Positions 36,995-46,213 of a stretch of 64,000 nt of DNA are shown here, piece by piece. A model generated the notes under the pieces. The model was given only the letters and a program-made list of their open reading frames with translations, was not told the DNA's origin and did not search any database. The position numbers and the translations under genes were made by a program. Every line of letters begins with the position of its first letter. Within the stretch, counting starts at the first letter, position 1. Source of the stretch: Psychroserpens ponticola (GTDB lineage Bacteria; Bacteroidota; Bacteroidia; Flavobacteriales; Flavobacteriaceae); the NCBI RefSeq assembly GCF_023556315.2, contig NZ_CP116221.1, positions 1,809,001 through 1,873,000 on the forward strand, given 5' to 3'.

Positions 36995-39259
36995 ATGGCA
37001 AACGTAGCAGCAGTAGTAAGCAGCATAAGAAATATAATGCGTCAAGACAGAGGGATTTCTGGTGATGCCCAAAGATTAGAGCAATTAGGTTGGATGCTCT
37101 TTTTAAAAATTATTGACGACAAAGACCAAGAATTAGAAATTTTAAAAGACGATTATCAGTCTGTAATTCCAGAGCAATTTCAATGGAGAACTTGGGCAAG
37201 TGACCCAGAAGGAATTACAGGAGATGATTTATTGGAATTTATAGACAGTAACGCCCAAAACAACCGAGGGTTATTTGCCACTTTACGTAATCTCACAAGT
37301 ATTAATAATCCAAAACGTGCTGCCATAGCGAAAGAAGTTTTTGATGGTTCAAATAACTATATGAAGAGTGGTTACGAAATGCGAAAAGTCATAAATAAAC
37401 TCAATGAAATTGACTTTAACAATTCTAACGATAAGCACATTTTCGGCAATATTTACGAAAGTATTTTACAAGAATTGCGTGATGCAGGAAATAAAGGTGA
37501 ATACTACACACCAAGAGCAGTAACACAGTTTATGACACAAATGACCAATCCAAGATTGGGTGAAAAAGTACTTGACCCTGCAGCTGGTACAGGAGGTTTT
37601 TTAAGCGCAGCAATAGACCACGTTAGAGAAAATTATGTAAATACGGTAGAAGACGAGCATCTTCTGCAAAAAAGTATTACAGGATGGGAATTAAAACCTG
37701 TAGCATACGTTTTAGGACTAACCAATTTAATTTTACACGAAATGGATGTTCCTGACTATCATTATATTGATAGTCTAAAAAAGGAATATAATAGTATTGG
37801 TAAAAAAGACCAAGTCGATGTAATATTAGCTAATCCACCATTTGGTGCAAGTATAGCTGAAGGTGTAGAATCAAACTTTCCGAGTTCTTTTCGTTGTCGT
37901 GAATCAGCAGATTTATTTGTTGTATTAATGTTAAAATTATTAAACCATAATGGTAGAGCTGCAATTGTTTTACCTGATGGATGTATTAAAGGCGAAGGAG
38001 TAAAAGCTCGAATACATAAAAAACTATTAACAGAATGTAATCTGCATACAATTATTAGAATGCCGACTAGTACATTTTTTCCAGCAGCAGTTAGAACAAA
38101 TCTGCTTTTTTTTGAAAAAGGAAAGAAAACAAATGATATTTGGTACTATGAGCATAAATTACCCAAAGGTCAAAAAAGCTACTCTAAAACTAAACCTATT
38201 GAATTTGATGAATTTCAACCAATTATAAAATGGTGGCAAAACAGAGAAGAATCTTCAGTTTCTTGGAAAGTAAATGTTTCAGAATTAAAAGATTGGGATT
38301 TAGATATTAAAAATCCATATCAAGAGAAAATAAAACATATTCCTGCTACTGAATTATATGAAAAATATAACAACAAACTGACTTCAGTTCAACAAACATT
38401 CTCTACAATATCAAAAAATATATTATTTAACAGAATTCCAGTTCTAGACAAACTTCTTCAAAATAATAATTCTTTGTTCCTAAACATAGATTTTATTAAT
38501 AAATTCAAGAAAGTTATTATTCTAGAAGGGCTAAAAGGAAATTTAAGTAAAGATTTTAGCGATAAACAAGAATTCAAGTCTGGAGAGTTACTCTCTGATA
38601 AAATGTTGGAAGAAAAAGCAATCATTTTTGAAGAAGAAAGACTTAAACCTGAAAAATCAGTAATTCCAATTGAAAAACAAGCAATACCGTATAAAATACC
38701 AAACCATTGGTGTTGGAATATACTTGATAATGTTTCAATATTTTATAATGGTAAGGCTCACGAAAAATTAGTTGATTCAAGTGGTCAATATATTTTAGTA
38801 AACTCAAAATTTGTCTCAACAAATGGTTCAGTTAAAAAACACAGTACTGAAATATTAGTTCCTCTTAAAAAAAATGATATTGCCATAGTAATGAGTGATG
38901 TTCCTAACGGTAGAGCTTTAAGTAGATGCTATCTTGTAGAGGAAAACAACTTATATACACTAAACCAAAGAATTGGATGTTTAAAATCATTATGTGGTAT
39001 TCATCCTGAATACTTAAAAATGGTTTTAGATAGAAATAAATATTACTTGAATTTTAATGATGGAAAAAAACAAACAAATCTGAAAAAAAGTCAAATTTTA
39101 TCTTGCCCAATTCCAATTCCACCTCTAGAAGAACAAAAATATATAATAGAACAGGTAAATAACTTATTGAAAAAATGTGAAGAATTAGAATTAGAAATCG
39201 AAAGTCAAAATAGTCTTTCTGAAAATCTTATTGATTCAATTTTAAATGAATCTTTTTAA
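36995..39259 (+). CDS. hsdM: Cassette 8: type I HsdM-HsdS fusion
   Basis: 754 aa. N-terminal HsdM helical part, then the N6-adenine methyltransferase domain: DPAAGTGGF at 194-202 (S-adenosylmethionine) and NPPFG at 280-284 (catalytic). From about residue 560 a single HsdS-type target-recognition domain follows (IPNHWCWNILDNVSIF, LEEQKYIIEQVNNLLKKCEELELEIE with the coiled coil). A normal HsdS has two such domains, so two copies of this fusion would be needed to read a two-part target. It methylates the host and directs HsdR. Confidence 0.92.
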   Translation: MANVAAVVSSIRNIMRQDRGISGDAQRLEQLGWMLFLKIIDDKDQELEILKDDYQSVIPEQFQWRTWASDPEGITGDDLLEFIDSNAQNNRGLFATLRNLTSINNPKRAAIAKEVFDGSNNYMKSGYEMRKVINKLNEIDFNNSNDKHIFGNIYESILQELRDAGNKGEYYTPRAVTQFMTQMTNPRLGEKVLDPAAGTGGFLSAAIDHVRENYVNTVEDEHLLQKSITGWELKPVAYVLGLTNLILHEMDVPDYHYIDSLKKEYNSIGKKDQVDVILANPPFGASIAEGVESNFPSSFRCRESADLFVVLMLKLLNHNGRAAIVLPDGCIKGEGVKARIHKKLLTECNLHTIIRMPTSTFFPAAVRTNLLFFEKGKKTNDIWYYEHKLPKGQKSYSKTKPIEFDEFQPIIKWWQNREESSVSWKVNVSELKDWDLDIKNPYQEKIKHIPATELYEKYNNKLTSVQQTFSTISKNILFNRIPVLDKLLQNNNSLFLNIDFINKFKKVIILEGLKGNLSKDFSDKQEFKSGELLSDKMLEEKAIIFEEERLKPEKSVIPIEKQAIPYKIPNHWCWNILDNVSIFYNGKAHEKLVDSSGQYILVNSKFVSTNGSVKKHSTEILVPLKKNDIAIVMSDVPNGRALSRCYLVEENNLYTLNQRIGCLKSLCGIHPEYLKMVLDRNKYYLNFNDGKKQTNLKKSQILSCPIPIPPLEEQKYIIEQVNNLLKKCEELELEIESQNSLSENLIDSILNESF

Positions 39260-39403
39260 TGCCAACGCTAAAAGCCATACACATTTGCAATTCGCTACAG
39301 CCAACGCTACGCCAAAAATTGCAAAAGAGTATGTCTTGCCAATGCTCAAATCAGAACTAAATAACAAACATCGGAAAACCAAACTGAACGTGAAAAGCAC
39401 TAT
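39260..39403 (+). other. Spacer with a decayed attC fragment after hsdM-S
   Basis: Directly after the stop there is TGCCAACGCTAAAAGCCATACACA, resembling the inner CCAACGCAACTAGCCATACACA of type A sites but lacking the CGTT core. It may be a remnant of a lost site inside this long cassette. Confidence 0.4.
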
Positions 39404-39600
39404 GCACAACAACGTGTATAAAACATAGCTATTATAGGCTTTCCGAGAGGTTTTTGTATATTTACATAGTACGCCAAATTTTTTATTTGGTTATATTTAG
39501 AAAAGAAAATTAAACATAAAAATAAAAAATTCGGCTCGTGCAAAATCTGAAAAATTAGTGTTTATTTATACGCTACGTTTCATACACAAGACCGTTGGGC
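39404..39600 (+). repeat. attC-like site 8 (type C, 197 bp)
   Basis: GCACAAC / GTTGGGC. Longer middle with GCTTTCCGAGAGG, an apical CCAAAT-TTTT-ATTTGG stem and ATTCGGCTC; only sites 8 and 18 are of this type. Confidence 0.8.
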
Positions 39601-39622
39601 GTAATGTAAAAATCCTCCGAAT

Positions 39623-40201
39623 ATGACAGAGTTATTAATACAAAATATTTTAAACCATATTACGCTTTCCAAAAAAGAGATAGATAGCTTTTGCAACTTA
39701 TTCGACCAAAAAGAAGTTCAAAAAAAACACTTTTTACTGCGAGAAGGTCAAATTTGCAAGTTTGAGGGCTTTGTTACTAAAGGTCTTTTTAGAGTATATC
39801 ATATAGATAATAATGGCTTTGAACAAGTACTCTATTTTGCACAGGAAAATTGGTGGATAACCGATATCGACAGTTTTACCAATGAAACGCCATCTCAACT
39901 TTACATACAAGCGTTAGAGGACAGTGAAGTATTATTAATTTCAAAAAAAGACAAAGAGCTTGCTTATGATAACATTCCAAAAATAGAAAAACTGTTTAGA
40001 GTAATGACTCAAAAAACGCATATCTCGTTACAACGAAGAATGATAGATAATTTGAGTAAAAATGCCGACCAACGTTATATAGACTTTATTGAAAAATATC
40101 CTAATCTCTTTCAACGATTAACCAACGTGCAGATTGCCGCTTACTTGGGTATAAGCCACGAGTTTTTGAGTAAAATAAGACGAAAAATCGCCAGTAAATA
40201 A
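39623..40201 (+). CDS. Cassette 9: Crp/Fnr-like transcriptional regulator
   Basis: 192 aa. N-terminal cyclic nucleotide-binding-type beta barrel (FLLREGQICKFEGFVTKGLFRVYHIDNNG) and C-terminal HTH (RLTNVQIAAYLGISHEFLSKIRRKIA). The Flavobacteria have many such proteins whose ligand is unknown. First of three genes in one cassette; it may control the two that follow. Confidence 0.88.
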   Translation: MTELLIQNILNHITLSKKEIDSFCNLFDQKEVQKKHFLLREGQICKFEGFVTKGLFRVYHIDNNGFEQVLYFAQENWWITDIDSFTNETPSQLYIQALEDSEVLLISKKDKELAYDNIPKIEKLFRVMTQKTHISLQRRMIDNLSKNADQRYIDFIEKYPNLFQRLTNVQIAAYLGISHEFLSKIRRKIASK

Positions 40202-40236
40202 TAGTAGAAAATTCATTTATTGAACTTGTTCAATGT

Positions 40237-40264
40237 TTTGAAGTAGGTAACCGTTGCATCTTTG
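40237..40264 (+). promoter_or_regulatory. Possible internal promoter in cassette 9
   Basis: TTTG, a 16-base spacer and CATCTTTG (one change from TAnnTTTG) lie 26 bases before the metallo-hydrolase start. This resembles the Bacteroidota promoter layout. Weak evidence. Confidence 0.3.
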
Positions 40265-40289
40265 TACCATCAGTAAAAACAAGACAGAA

Positions 40290-41180
40290 ATGAAATCGAT
40301 TTTTTCAACAGTATTTTTAACAATTTTAATTTTATTCAAAATGAACGCACAAGAACAAAGTTTTAAAACAATAGAAACAAGCAAATTTAAACTTCAAGTT
40401 TACAACGCATCAGAAAATAGTTTTGGTGTGGCATCTGTTATTATCTCAGGTAAAAACGATGCCGTATTAATAGATGCACAATTTACCTTGGCAGAGGCAA
40501 CAAAAGTAGCACAAGAAATCAAAAACTCAGGAAAGAACTTAACTACAATTTATGTTTCGCATGGCGACCCTGATTTTTATTTCGGATTAGAAGTCTTCAA
40601 AAAATATTTCCCAGAGGTTACGGCATATGCTTCGTCTGCAACAGTAGAGCATATTAAAGCTACAGCTCAAAAGAAATTGGAAGTTTGGGGCGAAAAATTA
40701 GGCAATAACATCACATCTAATGTTGTCTTACCTCAAGTTCTAAAAGGAAATTCGATTGAGTTAGAAGGCGAAAAACTAGAAATCATTGGATTAGACGAAT
40801 TCCCAAAAAGAACCTTTGTATGGATACCATCAATTAAAACAGCTTTAGGCGGAATTAATGTTTTTGGCACAACATTTAATGTGTGGATGGCAGATGCACA
40901 AACAACAGAGGTTCGTAACAACTGGATCTCGATCTTAAATACTATCAGCGAATTAAAACCTGAAATAGTAATCCCTGCACACGCAAATACCAATTCAGAT
41001 TTCACTATTGATGCTGTAAACCACACGAAGAATTATATTCAATTTTATGAAGAAGCTTTGAGTAGCAATAAAACTTCTGAAGCGTTAATAGCAACTATTA
41101 AATCAAAATATCCAAATTTAACTTTTGAAACAGCCTTAATGTTAGGAGCAAAAGTGAACACAGGAGAAATGAAATGGTAA
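40290..41180 (+). CDS. Cassette 9: MBL-fold metallo-hydrolase, secreted
   Basis: About 297 aa from MKSIFSTVFL with a signal peptide ending KMNAQ. The beta-lactamase-fold metal motif is altered: YVSHGDPDFYFG instead of HxHxDH, and IPAHANTNS later. A QuiP/quorum-lactonase-like or glyoxalase II-like hydrolase with reduced metal ligation is possible. Overlaps the next gene by 7 bases. Confidence 0.8.
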   Translation: MKSIFSTVFLTILILFKMNAQEQSFKTIETSKFKLQVYNASENSFGVASVIISGKNDAVLIDAQFTLAEATKVAQEIKNSGKNLTTIYVSHGDPDFYFGLEVFKKYFPEVTAYASSATVEHIKATAQKKLEVWGEKLGNNITSNVVLPQVLKGNSIELEGEKLEIIGLDEFPKRTFVWIPSIKTALGGINVFGTTFNVWMADAQTTEVRNNWISILNTISELKPEIVIPAHANTNSDFTIDAVNHTKNYIQFYEEALSSNKTSEALIATIKSKYPNLTFETALMLGAKVNTGEMKW

Positions 41181-41638
41181 GAACTATAATAATCATCAAC
41201 TTGACAATGCTTTTAGTATTGTCAAGTTGTTTATTTAAACAAGAAGTTATGACAAATCTCGACATAATAAAAAGTACCTATGAAGGTGAAACATCAGAAG
41301 AAAACGGCAAAAATTTAGCCAAATATGTAGCCGTAAATATCAGTTGGACAGAAGCCAAAGGCTTTCCTTATGCAGGAACTTATATTGGTTTAGAAAGTGT
41401 TACTGAAAATGTTTTTAAACGCTTAGGTAGCGAGTGGATTGATTATAAATTTACACCCGAAGATTATATTGCAAATGAAGACAAAGTAGTTGCTTATGGA
41501 ACCTATTCGGGTACATATAAAAAAACGAACAAGTATTTTGAAGCAAGAGTTGCCCATATATGGAAACTGAACAATGGCAAGATTATCAGTTTTGAGCAGT
41601 TTGTAGATAGTAAATCGGTTGACGAAGCAATACGTTAA
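41174..41638 (+). CDS. Cassette 9: SnoaL/NTF2-like lipoprotein
   Basis: 154 aa. Lipobox LVLSSCLFK, then a cone-shaped NTF2-like fold: YVAVNISWTEAKGFPYAGTYIG, and VAHIWKLNNGKIISFEQFVDS at the end, characteristic of SnoaL-like proteins with EQFVDS. Could be an isomerase-like or ligand-binding protein. Third gene of the cassette; its stop is 9 bp from the attC-like left tag. Confidence 0.85.
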   Translation: MVRTIIIINLTMLLVLSSCLFKQEVMTNLDIIKSTYEGETSEENGKNLAKYVAVNISWTEAKGFPYAGTYIGLESVTENVFKRLGSEWIDYKFTPEDYIANEDKVVAYGTYSGTYKKTNKYFEARVAHIWKLNNGKIISFEQFVDSKSVDEAIR

Positions 41639-41646
41639 AACACTAC

Positions 41647-41777
41647 GCCCAACAACGTGTATAATTAATGGCTAGTCCTCGCCTACTTACGAAAATCCTC
41701 GCGGATTTTCTATTTGGTTTTTATTTGCTAAATTAGGTGCTTAAACACGCCACTAATCATACACAAAACCGTTAACA
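41647..41777 (+). repeat. attC-like site 9 (type D)
   Basis: GCCCAAC / GTTAACA. Middle differs: GAAAATCC-TCGC-GGATTTTC stem and TTAAACACGCCACTAATCATACACA. Confidence 0.85.
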
Positions 41778-42240
41778 ACAATAGTGCAAAAATTCAACAG
41801 CACTACTCTATTTGAACTATTGTTTTAAATACAAAAATCTCAAATTTCTCATTTAAGATTTTCGTTTATCATTTTTTGGAGAACTAAACGCTTTTTGGTT
41901 TGTTTTTGTTTATTAAGTTATAGCTAGAAAACTCTCAAGATAATTTCTTACTTCAATGGTAAACAATTTATTTTTAAGATAATATCTTCGATCATTTAAA
42001 ATTGTTTTTTTGTAAGTCAGTCGAATTATCGCTTGCGTTCTGTATCGTTCTAAAATCCAAAAAAGGTGTTCGTTAGTATTCCTGTGGTACAACCTAAATG
42101 CTATTATGGACTTTTCTCTTTTGCCAAATCAACGGTTTCTTGGGAGTATCAGCTAATGTTAGTTATAGCATTCTCTTTCGGTTGCTGTGAAGTATATAGC
42201 TAGTTCTGTGATTCACCAATGACTTGTGCTGCACTACAGT
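41778..42240 (+). repeat. Cassette 10: non-coding 596-bp cassette, copy 1
   Basis: Four near-identical copies exist (cassettes 10, 13, 16, 24). No reading frame is conserved. Contains CAATAGT...ACTATTG and AAAATCT...AGATTTT inverted pairs near its start and a long fixed stretch near its end (TTTCTTGGGAGTATCAGC, CATTCTCTTTCGGTTGCTG). May be a structured RNA or a promoter cassette. Confidence 0.75.
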
Positions 42241-42372
42241 TGCTAACAACGTGTATAATTAATTACTACGGAATTTCCAATCGGAAATTCACAATAATTA
42301 ATTATATTAGCTAATAATCGGAAAATGACTTACGTCCTTTTCCGTAACTAATCATACACAAAACCGTTGTAC
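42241..42372 (+). repeat. attC-like site 10 (type B)
   Basis: TGCTAAC / GTTGTAC; TAATTAATT outer arms, GGAATTTCC/GGAAATTC and CGGAAAA/TTTTCCG stems. Confidence 0.85.
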
Positions 42373-42388
42373 AACATTTGACCTAACA

Positions 42389-43159
42389 ATGAAAATTCGA
42401 GTTTTAACAATAATATTCCTAGTACTTAGTCTAACTTTTTTTGGACAAGAAACCGAATCAAAAGATTGTTTCGAAATAAAATATCTTGATTTTTTTGGTT
42501 TAGAAAACCAAGAAATTGTAAAATGGCCAAAATCTGAAATAAGTGGATTATTGGCAATGGATTTTGAGAAAGACAGAAATGGCTCAACTATTAAAACAAG
42601 TTTTATAATTCCTTTAATTATTTACCAACTAAAAGAGTATCATCCGAATTGTAAGTCTAATATTGATACAACATATTTAAATCAAATTTCAGAATTATAT
42701 TTTAAAATAAGAGGTTTGGATAATACAATACTAAATACCAAATCAACTACCGAAAAAATTGAGTTTTTACTAAACGATTTTTATTCTCAAGTAGAAAACA
42801 TAAAATATCTACCAAAAATGACAATGACCTTTGACGATGGTCCTTTTTATGGTGTTGAATTTGAAAGTAAAACAGAATTAAAACCTATTAAAAAACATGA
42901 AACGGAATTTGGTTTTTTGACTGTTTCAAAAATTGATAACAAAACTATATTAACAAGCAAGGACAATAAAGGGAAAACAATATGGCAAAAGTCTATAACT
43001 GGATTATCAGATAGAAACTTAACTGAATTACATTTTACAGAAAATCCTATAGAATATAATTCTGTAGCAACTGTTGCTCATATGTATTCAGAAGGAGAAA
43101 GATTTACGTTGTATTTAAAAAAGGACGGAAGTTTTATGTATTATTTCCATTCTTGGTAA
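42389..43159 (+). CDS. Cassette 11: secreted hypothetical protein
   Basis: 256 aa with signal peptide MKIRVLTIIFLVLSLTFFGQ. Central MTMTFDDGPFYGVEFESK and C-terminal GERFTLYLKKDGSFMYYFHSW. No family recognised. The cassette starts with GTTGTACAACAT and ends CGTTGTACAAC, so both ends carry the same palindrome. Confidence 0.72.
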   Translation: MKIRVLTIIFLVLSLTFFGQETESKDCFEIKYLDFFGLENQEIVKWPKSEISGLLAMDFEKDRNGSTIKTSFIIPLIIYQLKEYHPNCKSNIDTTYLNQISELYFKIRGLDNTILNTKSTTEKIEFLLNDFYSQVENIKYLPKMTMTFDDGPFYGVEFESKTELKPIKKHETEFGFLTVSKIDNKTILTSKDNKGKTIWQKSITGLSDRNLTELHFTENPIEYNSVATVAHMYSEGERFTLYLKKDGSFMYYFHSW

Positions 43160-43174
43160 AATAAAAATAACGTT

Positions 43175-43306
43175 GTACAACAACGTGTATAACCAATTGC
43201 TTGGTTGTGTGTACTCGGAAAATCCTGCGGATTTTCCTACTGGTTCGGTTTCTTTTATTAACTTAGTTCTCGCCAACGCAACAAGCCATACACGAACACG
43301 TTGTGC
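43175..43306 (+). repeat. attC-like site 11 (type A)
   Basis: GTACAAC / GTTGTGC; stem GGAAAATCC/GGATTTTCC. Confidence 0.85.
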
Positions 43307-43423
43307 GTAATTCCCTCAAATTGCGGAAAGAAAATAATTACTTCATATTAACGTTTAGTAAATGGTTAAAAAACTGAAAATCAAAAAATATTAATAACTG
43401 ATTTTCATAACGTTGTAGAAAAG

Positions 43424-43999
43424 ATGAATAGAAAACTATTATTAATCATTTTAATAATTCCAAATATATTTTATTGTCAAAGCGCATTTGAAGTTTCTGA
43501 TTTTAAAAATGTACATTCAAAGGTGATTAGTATATTAAATGAAAAACAAATATTCTCTTCAGACGTTAACATTGAAGAAATTTATATAACAGATTTAATT
43601 GATGTCGAGAATAAAGTTGATGATAACCTCACAAATGGTATATACTGGATTTATTATCATTATCACTGGAATTCTTATTTACTGATTAAAAACAAAAATA
43701 AATTTATCTTTTATAATGATCCTCTAAAGAATATTGATTCCTTATTTAAAAAAGTAATAGAGATTGATAAAACAAAAAAAGAATCTAAAGCATATTTAAA
43801 AAAAATTTATAATCATCTTTTTGGTTTAATAGAAGACAAACATAAACGAAGATTTACGGTTATTTCAACTGACCGAAAAGAATACAAAAAAAATGAGAGG
43901 CAATCCAAAAAGATTAATAAAGACAAAATTCATTCTGAACAAAAAAAATTAAAAAAGGAATATCATTATTATTTGGATTTAATAAAAACGGATAAATAA
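43424..43999 (+). CDS. Cassette 12: secreted basic hypothetical protein (copy at 63600)
   Basis: 191 aa, signal peptide ending NIFYCQ. Tyr-rich centre (GIYWIYYHYHWNSYLLI), Lys-rich C-terminal third (KEYKKNERQSKKINKDK). No family recognised. A 118-base leader between cassette start and gene is unusually long and contains a CGTTGTAG word resembling an R' core. The same cassette starts again at the end of the window. Confidence 0.72.
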   Translation: MNRKLLLIILIIPNIFYCQSAFEVSDFKNVHSKVISILNEKQIFSSDVNIEEIYITDLIDVENKVDDNLTNGIYWIYYHYHWNSYLLIKNKNKFIFYNDPLKNIDSLFKKVIEIDKTKKESKAYLKKIYNHLFGLIEDKHKRRFTVISTDRKEYKKNERQSKKINKDKIHSEQKKLKKEYHYYLDLIKTDK

Positions 44000-44007
44000 A
44001 AAACTAC

Positions 44008-44141
44008 GCACAACAACGTGTATAATTAATTGCTTGGTCTGTGTGTACTCGGAAAATCCTATCGGATTTTCCTACTGGTTCGTTTCTTTTTGCTAACTTA
44101 GTTCTAGCCAACGCAACTAACCATACACAAAACCGTTAACA
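44008..44141 (+). repeat. attC-like site 12 (type A)
   Basis: GCACAAC / GTTAACA; stem GGAAAATCC/GGATTTTCC. Confidence 0.85.
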
Positions 44142-44605
44142 ACAATAGTGCAAAAATTCAACAGCACTACTCTATTTGAACTATTATTGTAAATACAAAA
44201 ATCTCTAATTTCTCATTTAAGATTTTCGTTTATCATTTTTTGGAGAACTAAACGCTTTTATGGTCTGTTTTTGTTTATTAACTTATAGCTAGAAAACTCT
44301 CAAGATAATTTCTTACTTCAATGGTAAACAGTTTCTTTTTAAGATAATATGTTCGTTCATTTAAAATTGTTTTTTCGTAAGTCAGCCAAATTATCGCTAG
44401 CGTTCTGTATCGTTCTTAAATCCAAAAAAGGTGTTCGTTAGTATTCCTGTGGTACAACCTAAATGCTATTATGGACTTTTCTCTTTTGCCAAATCAACGG
44501 TTTCTTGGGAGTATCAGCTAATGTTAGTTATAGCATTCTCTTTCGGTTGCTGTGAAGTATATAGCTAGTTCTGTGATTTACCAATGACTTGTTCTGCACT
44601 ACAGT
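44142..44605 (+). repeat. Cassette 13: non-coding 596-bp cassette, copy 2
   Basis: Same unit as at 41778 with scattered point changes, e.g. GATAATATGTTCGTTC. No gene seen. Confidence 0.75.
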
Positions 44606-44737
44606 TGCTAACAACGTGTATAATTAATTACTGCGGAATTTCCAATCGGAAATTCACAATAATTAATTATATTAGCTAATAATCGGAAAATGACTTACGC
44701 CCTTTTCCGTAACTAACCATACACAAACACGTTAACA
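44606..44737 (+). repeat. attC-like site 13 (type B)
   Basis: TGCTAAC / GTTAACA; same two-stem middle as site 4. Confidence 0.85.
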
Positions 44738-45083
44738 ACAATAGCTCCAAATTGTAACTCCTATTCTTAGTATCTTATTAAAATTAAAACTTCGGAACTA
44801 TTGCCACTCAAACTCTTAAAGTTGAAAGTTTACTCAAACTCTTAAAATCATTGTAGCGAAAAAAAGCCTGGTTTTTTTTGCGATTTTTTTTTTTTGAGTT
44901 TTAAAGAAGTATTCTCCAAAAAACACTTTTGATGAAAATTTTAATTATTTCAAAATGATTTTAAGCAGGTTTGTGGAACTTTTCACTCTTTCCCTTAAGG
45001 CTTTTTACTCTTCTCACTTTATGTGATTACTCTTGCTTCAACTCTCTAAGTTAAACGTGCCTACTCTACTCTGTCGCTAAAGT
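44738..45083 (+). other. Cassette 14: non-coding cassette related to cassette 4
   Basis: 480-bp cassette, no gene. Shares ACTCAAACTC repeats and the last 60 bases with cassette 4, and has two T runs (about 8 and 14 bases) near 44872-44896 separated by GCGA, in an otherwise unexplained stretch. Confidence 0.6.
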
Positions 45084-45217
45084 TGCTAACAACGTGTATA
45101 ACCAATTGCTCAATTTGTGCGTACTCGGAAATTCCTAACGGAATTTCCTATTGGTTCGGTTTCTTTTGTTAACTTAGTTCTCGCCAACGCAACAAGCCAT
45201 ACACGAACACGTTAGGC
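45084..45217 (+). repeat. attC-like site 14 (type A)
   Basis: TGCTAAC / GTTAGGC; stem GGAAATTCC/GGAATTTCC. The only type A site that closes a non-coding cassette here. Confidence 0.85.
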
Positions 45218-45228
45218 TTAATTAAAAA

Positions 45229-46080
45229 ATGAAACACGCAATTAAAATATTTCTGTTCTTCTTCAGCATTTTTTGTTTTGCACAAAATGTTAGCAAAGAA
45301 ATTAAAACAATAGAGGGAATATGGATTGCTGAAGATTATTACAATTCCTTCGAACAAACGAAAAGTGCTATTAAATCTAAAAATGCGTTTAACTTAAATT
45401 ATCCTGTAGCTCTTAGAATTAACTCAAAAGATATTAAAAACGGAATATTAAACATTGGATACTCAGAACTTCATGACCATAACATTTATCCTGAAGTGTC
45501 TAATATTTCTATTTTTAAGATTAATTTAAATAAAAAAGATTCTATTGGTTACTATAAGACTACCGACATTTCATATTTCAATTACGAATGGATTTCGTAT
45601 TTAAGATGGAATATCGATAAAAACTCACTTACTCTTTATAGACCGAAAGGAAATGGTCTTGAAGAATATTATATTAAATACAAAAGAGTTGAATCTAAAT
45701 TCAGAAAAGATTATTTATTTCCAAATCCTTTATATTATTACACTAGAAATAAAACTCTCAGTGGAAATTATACTTTGAAGGATAATTTGGGAAATATACT
45801 CTCTGAAAACTTTACTATTGGAGATAACGGAATTGTAAGTGGATTCACTCTATTAGACAATTTCACTGCTTACTTTTCAACTGATATTTACTGTGGTCCT
45901 CCTGCAATAAATGATCTCGTTATGTTCTTTGATGATATTTTGATTGAGGAAAAGGAAGTATTCTATTTCCTTTATAAAAAGAACGAAAATGGTAATATTG
46001 ATTTTCATAAAAGATTATATAATAAAGAAAATGGTTCTGATAAACTTGGAGAAATAATTTATGAATTAGTAAAAAACTAA
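45229..46080 (+). CDS. Cassette 15: secreted hypothetical protein
   Basis: 283 aa, signal peptide MKHAIKIFLFFFSIFCFAQ. Followed by IEGIWIAEDYYNSF, a start typical of small lipocalin-like or beta-barrel ligand binders, and aromatic-rich beta strands throughout. Exact family unknown. Stop TAA is directly followed by the GCCTAAC tag. Confidence 0.72.
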   Translation: MKHAIKIFLFFFSIFCFAQNVSKEIKTIEGIWIAEDYYNSFEQTKSAIKSKNAFNLNYPVALRINSKDIKNGILNIGYSELHDHNIYPEVSNISIFKINLNKKDSIGYYKTTDISYFNYEWISYLRWNIDKNSLTLYRPKGNGLEEYYIKYKRVESKFRKDYLFPNPLYYYTRNKTLSGNYTLKDNLGNILSENFTIGDNGIVSGFTLLDNFTAYFSTDIYCGPPAINDLVMFFDDILIEEKEVFYFLYKKNENGNIDFHKRLYNKENGSDKLGEIIYELVKN

Positions 46081-46213
46081 GCCTAACAACGTGTATAACC
46101 AATTGCTTGGTTCTAGCCTACTTGGAAATTCCTAACGGAATTTCCTCTGGTTCGTTTTCTTTTGTTAACTTAGTTCTCGCCAACGCAACTAGCCATACAC
46201 AAGACCGTTAACA
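46081..46213 (+). repeat. attC-like site 15 (type A)
   Basis: GCCTAAC / GTTAACA; stem GGAAATTCC/GGAATTTCC. Confidence 0.85.

Noticed and set aside
39246..39428. 60-aa frame after hsdM-S ending MHNNVYKT
   Set aside because: It overlaps the hsdM-S end and runs into the site; composition is that of the spacer.
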